This document shows positions 18,538 through 21,250 of a DNA stretch of 21,250 nt, one piece after another. This stretch comes from Priapulus caudatus (lineage: Eukaryota > Priapulida > Priapulimorpha > Priapulimorphida > Priapulidae), in contig NW_014577341.1 of NCBI RefSeq assembly GCF_000485595.1, positions 115,172-136,421 on the forward strand, written 5' to 3'. The notes beneath the pieces were generated by a model. The model was not told the origin of the DNA. It made no database searches and saw only the letters and a list, made by a program, of their open reading frames with translations. The position numbers were made by a program, and so were the translations under genes. Every line of letters begins with the position of its first letter. Within the stretch, counting starts at the first letter, position 1.

Positions 18538-18822
18538 GGCCGCAGTTTACGAACACCCAGGTGCGCGGCGGAGCACCCCTGTTTGCCTTGCTTGTTGTTG
18601 GTATATTGTTATTGTTGTTGGTTTGTTGTTGTCTGTTGTTGTTGTGTTGTCAAAATAATTGAACCGACGGACTGCTGCAGGTTAGAATACGCCAGGTGCT
18701 GCTGGCGGAAGGCCCGGTTGTTTGTTGTTGTTTGTGTGTTGTTGTATCAATCTAAGATGAGGGATTGCTGCAGTTTAGAAACCAGGTTCGCGCGGAGCGG
18801 AAGGCTGTCTTTTGTTGTTGGT
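18538..18822 (+). repeat. Three degenerate copies of a GTT-rich repeat
   Basis: Blocks at about 18538-18600, 18670-18735 and 18765-18822 share the order (gct)gcagtttagaa, then accaggtgcgcgg, then cggaag, ending in a ttgttgttg tract. They are divergent and irregularly spaced. Between the first two is a long GTT-type microsatellite (about 18590-18650). Confidence 0.55.
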
Positions 18823-19312
18823 AACAGCGCGTTCAGATTAGACAGGGTGAGGCCGTCTAAGGCTAGGTGAAGCTGTCGAGGCCGCTATTTGGCAATTATA
18901 TAACAAGAATAAGGTAGAAACTTAACGAATATGAGAATTGAAAATTCTGAGATTTTGTGTGGCCCCTTCAGACTGTGCAGACCCTATGCTCAGCTTGTTG
19001 GAAGAGGAGCTTGTGATCGATAATCTGGCGCCTGTGTTATGATATACCGTTGGTGAACAGGTGAATGTGGTTTGGCCTTGTGTATACTTTTTTATGGTTG
19101 TTAGAAGATCAATGTAAGTATCTGTCAGGTCTAAGAGTTTTCAGTCGTAACGTATATCTCTGTGTAGCATACGTGTACAAGTGTAGTCCTAATCTTCATA
19201 TTGCCTCATCAGCATTCGTTGCATTTTAGATTAGGGTTGAAATAAGTCTGTGAATTGTTTAGGTTGTTCAGGCAATATTTTCTGTCCGGCGGCCGCAACC
19301 CGGATATCTACC

Positions 19313-19513
19313 ATGGATTTGAGAGTAGAGAATGGTGCGCGAATGGCAGCCGTTGCTCAAAGTGCTGAGCTTACATCAGTAAAAGTGATATGATACAAGC
19401 AGGCCTTTCAAAGGTTATTAAAACAGAGTGACGTGATCAGTTTTGCCCAGACGTCTTGGTCAGCTACAGAATTTCGCAATTTGCTTGGGCAGCAAGGGTA
19501 TGAAGGGTCCTAG
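19313..19513 (+). pseudogene. Weak candidate: short reading frame interrupted by one TGA
   Basis: An ATG in a favourable context (ctaccATGG) opens 26 codons, ends at TGA (19391-19393), and continues in the same frame for 39 protein-like codons (YKQAFQRLLKQSDVISFAQT and onward) to TAG at 19511. I recognise no family. A chance frame is quite possible; a decayed mobile-element protein is the alternative. Confidence 0.15.
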
Positions 19514-20255
19514 CAAGAGACATTGGCTCGTCGCACAGAATAATGGTTCCAATCTGGGGTTTTGTGTATGTATCGGGCGTATATGGTACACGATTTGTCT
19601 GTAGTAAGGCTGATGAGACTAGTGTTACTAATAGATACTAGTGATAAAATAACCTATTTGGTTTTGAGTCTTTTTGGTTAGGCTGAGGTTTAATCGGTCC
19701 GTTAGCTTTTTATAGCGCAATGCTAATTATTACCAAATCAATTCTTTCGTGAATCTCGGTTTTCGCTTGCTATCAGGAACCCGGAGTGTTTTTGACCGTT
19801 TGACTGGTACTCGTAATTGCACGATCCACAAAATCATGAATACTTTTGAAGACATATCGCATTTGCCATTGTTAATTCATGTGTATGCGAACCTTCCTAT
19901 GTTTTCTTCACCCTGTCACCATTACTGTCGTCCACATGTCTAATCACGTGTATATCTTTTCAGACCCTCTTGTGAAGGCCGTTTACACATAGAAAGTCAC
20001 ATACATATCAGAGTTCCTGACAGATCTAGTAAGACAAGATGCTACCAGCATCTCGAGATGCAGGTCTAATGAAGATATCCCCCGTCTGCCTACATAAAAC
20101 ACAAACGTTAATTACTCAGCTTTGCGAACACCATGAGACGTGTTGATATACGCGTGTAAATTATAACCTGTAAATTTTCGTGTATAACTGTAAGGTTAAA
20201 TAGTAGAAAGCGTGAGGTTTGTGGCGTCATACATTGCAGGGATGCAGATTCTTCG

Positions 20256-20276
20256 CGGCATCCGCGGAAATCCGCG
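20256..20276. repeat. Small GC-rich inverted repeat
   Basis: CGCGGA and TCCGCG (20263-20268 and 20271-20276) are inverted around two A residues and preceded by a related ggcatccgcgg. It stands out as GC-rich in an AT-rich region. No function can be assigned. Confidence 0.4.
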
Positions 20277-20490
20277 ATTTGACAAGTCCCTAGGGGTCGA
20301 TGTTTGTAAACGTCCTAAATTCGTTGAGAAAATTGGCGAAGGGGGTAACAACTGTAACAATTTAATATTAATATATCCTCCAGCACACTGACTGTAACTG
20401 TAGCAGTGTAGACAGTAGGCTGACAGCGAAGTATACCAGTCGTATCTGTTTTTGCGTACACAAGAAAAGAAAAATCCCTGTTCAGCAGGA

Positions 20491-21250
20491 CTGCAGTAGA
20501 GGGGCCAAACATTTCGAGGTAGCTGATCACGTAACGACGATGCTGGCCTGGGGGCCGGGTTTACTGTGTGCTGTTGTGAATGTTTGTGTTCATGGATTAT
20601 GCATGACTTGTTCCAATTACCGCATTGTGTTTTTTTCATTCAAATCTGGTCCGCAGCAAGGCCAGCTTAGGTCTGAGTGTAACCAATGCAGAGCGAACGG
20701 GTGAAACAGAAAAAATACATTAAGTCTAGACATTTAATAAAAAAACTTAGCCCTAAGTTTTTCAGCCGCTGAGATTTCCTATTATATGTCGTTGTTTCCT
20801 TTTGGACAACTTGAAAAGGTGATTCAAGAGTCTCCTATATATTGTTCAGAATAGTGGTGGAAACAGAATTTGGTGAATGCAGCAAAATTGCAACGCATTC
20901 TTTTTAAAAAATTCGGGGAGCATGCTCCGGACCCCCTAGGCATGGCGATGACCTACGCGTACCTCACCATAATGCTCGAGCATCCTCTGTTTCCTAATTT
21001 AAAAATTTCAAGCTGAAAATTAAATTATCTGAATCTCATCCCTGTACATGCAGGCACAGCAGTTTAATTCATTACATTTGTGCTAATCGTTGATATTGCG
21101 ATTGTTCAATAATTTATAAATTAAGGATAGGTGAGTTAGTGGAGAAGTATAGTAGGTACACTATCTAGAATAAATATGTAAATGCTGCATAGAGCTGTTT
21201 CTTTCCCTAATTAAAATGTTCTCTTATTTTATAGTAAGAACTGACAAAAG
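20491..21250 (+). repeat. Right arm of second inverted repeat IR2 (copy B)
   Basis: This is the reverse-complement copy of 17350-18060. It starts at CTGCAG (20491-20496) and continues off the right edge. It is about 49 nt longer than its partner, with scattered one- and two-base insertions, the same kind of noise seen in copy C. Confidence 0.92.
21239..21250 (+). pseudogene. First bases of a third copy (B) of exon a, cut by the window edge
   Basis: After an intron copy that ends in a T-rich tract, the last 12 nt (aactgacaaaag) match the start of exon a of copy A (AACTGACAAG) with small insertions. The exon continues past the right edge. The acceptor reads atagtaag rather than aatgtag. Confidence 0.5.

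Larger units (their letters stand above)
18061..20490. other. Non-homologous spacer between copies A and B; no supported gene
   Basis: These 2430 nt have no mirrored counterpart in the window. The first 800 nt are GC-richer, with GTT-rich stretches. A motif near 18063 (tgttgctatccccc..) recurs in degenerate form near 18443 (tgtcgctatccgcc..), about 380 nt apart. The remainder is AT-rich with short open frames that look random. No DOCK exon was recognised on the minus strand. It could be part of a retroelement or an unrelated locus, but I see no diagnostic domain. Confidence 0.6.

Noticed and set aside
18481-18870. 129-codon Cys/Val-rich open frame
   Set aside because: It starts at a non-ATG codon and its hydrophobic stretches come from GTT/TGT microsatellite.
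19015-19070. TGGCGCC followed later by gaacagg, resembling a retroviral primer-binding site
   Set aside because: The two parts are over 30 nt apart and not contiguous as in a true site, and no flanking long terminal repeats were found.
20196-20639. 147-codon open frame on the minus strand
   Set aside because: It crosses the sharp IR2 boundary at 20491, has no recognisable domain, and is not open in the inverted copy.
1-21250. A head-to-tail gene cluster or novel multi-gene system
   Set aside because: All recognisable coding sequence belongs to one DOCK-D gene segment present in inverted copies; no second gene family was found.

Overview
This is animal (metazoan) nuclear DNA, probably from a non-vertebrate. 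It is AT-rich and intron-dominated, with short exons bounded by GT..AG splice sites, several small non-autonomous DNA transposons, mini- and microsatellites, and no bacterial-style gene packing. The only protein-coding gene I can support is a DOCK-D (zizimin; DOCK9/10/11-like) guanine nucleotide exchange factor. I read it as nine consecutive exons on the minus strand between 9426 and 17359. The phases join without a break and encode about 369 residues: the end of the N-terminal linker, the DHR-1 (C2-like) domain, and the start of the helical region after it. I cannot name the species. The repeat style (GC-rich hairpin MITEs, a GGGGGGTCCGGGAGCATGC-type motif) reminds me of marine invertebrates, but that is only an impression.

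The layout is dominated by inverted duplications of this one locus. Copy C (plus strand, about 1-9155) is a reverse-complement repeat of about 9159-16587 of copy A (minus strand, about 9159-18060). The two meet tail-to-tail inside a 34-bp tandem repeat, and the repeat runs off the left edge of the window. A second inverted repeat pairs 17350-18060 of copy A with 20491-21250 (copy B, plus strand), head-to-head across a non-homologous spacer of 2.43 kb, and it runs off the right edge. The order is therefore C(+) A(-) B(+).

Copy A is clean and every exon is open. Copies C and B are both roughly 7 % longer, with small insertions scattered equally through exons, introns and repeats. Copy C also has long A/T runs, one of them splitting an exon. 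That pattern fits unpolished long-read sequence or a fold-back/haplotype mis-join at least as well as real pseudogenes, so the palindrome should be treated as a possible assembly artefact until reads across 9100-9300, 18000-18120 and 20430-20550 are examined.

Within copy A, the 4.2-kb intron before the last exon holds a 54-bp minisatellite interrupted by a long-inverted-repeat element. That element is itself interrupted by a hAT-like MITE with a perfect 8-bp target duplication. Further in are a TTAACCCGGGTTAA-rich MITE, microsatellites, and a GGCGATT-type MITE. The last exon is hemmed in on both sides by tandem repeats that copy its own edges, including a duplicated splice donor. The spacer 18061-20490 shows only degenerate repeats and one weak, interrupted reading frame. 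I found no rRNA, tRNA, CRISPR array or operon, and no convincing new biological system. The most notable structures are the palindrome itself and the repeat-flanked exon.
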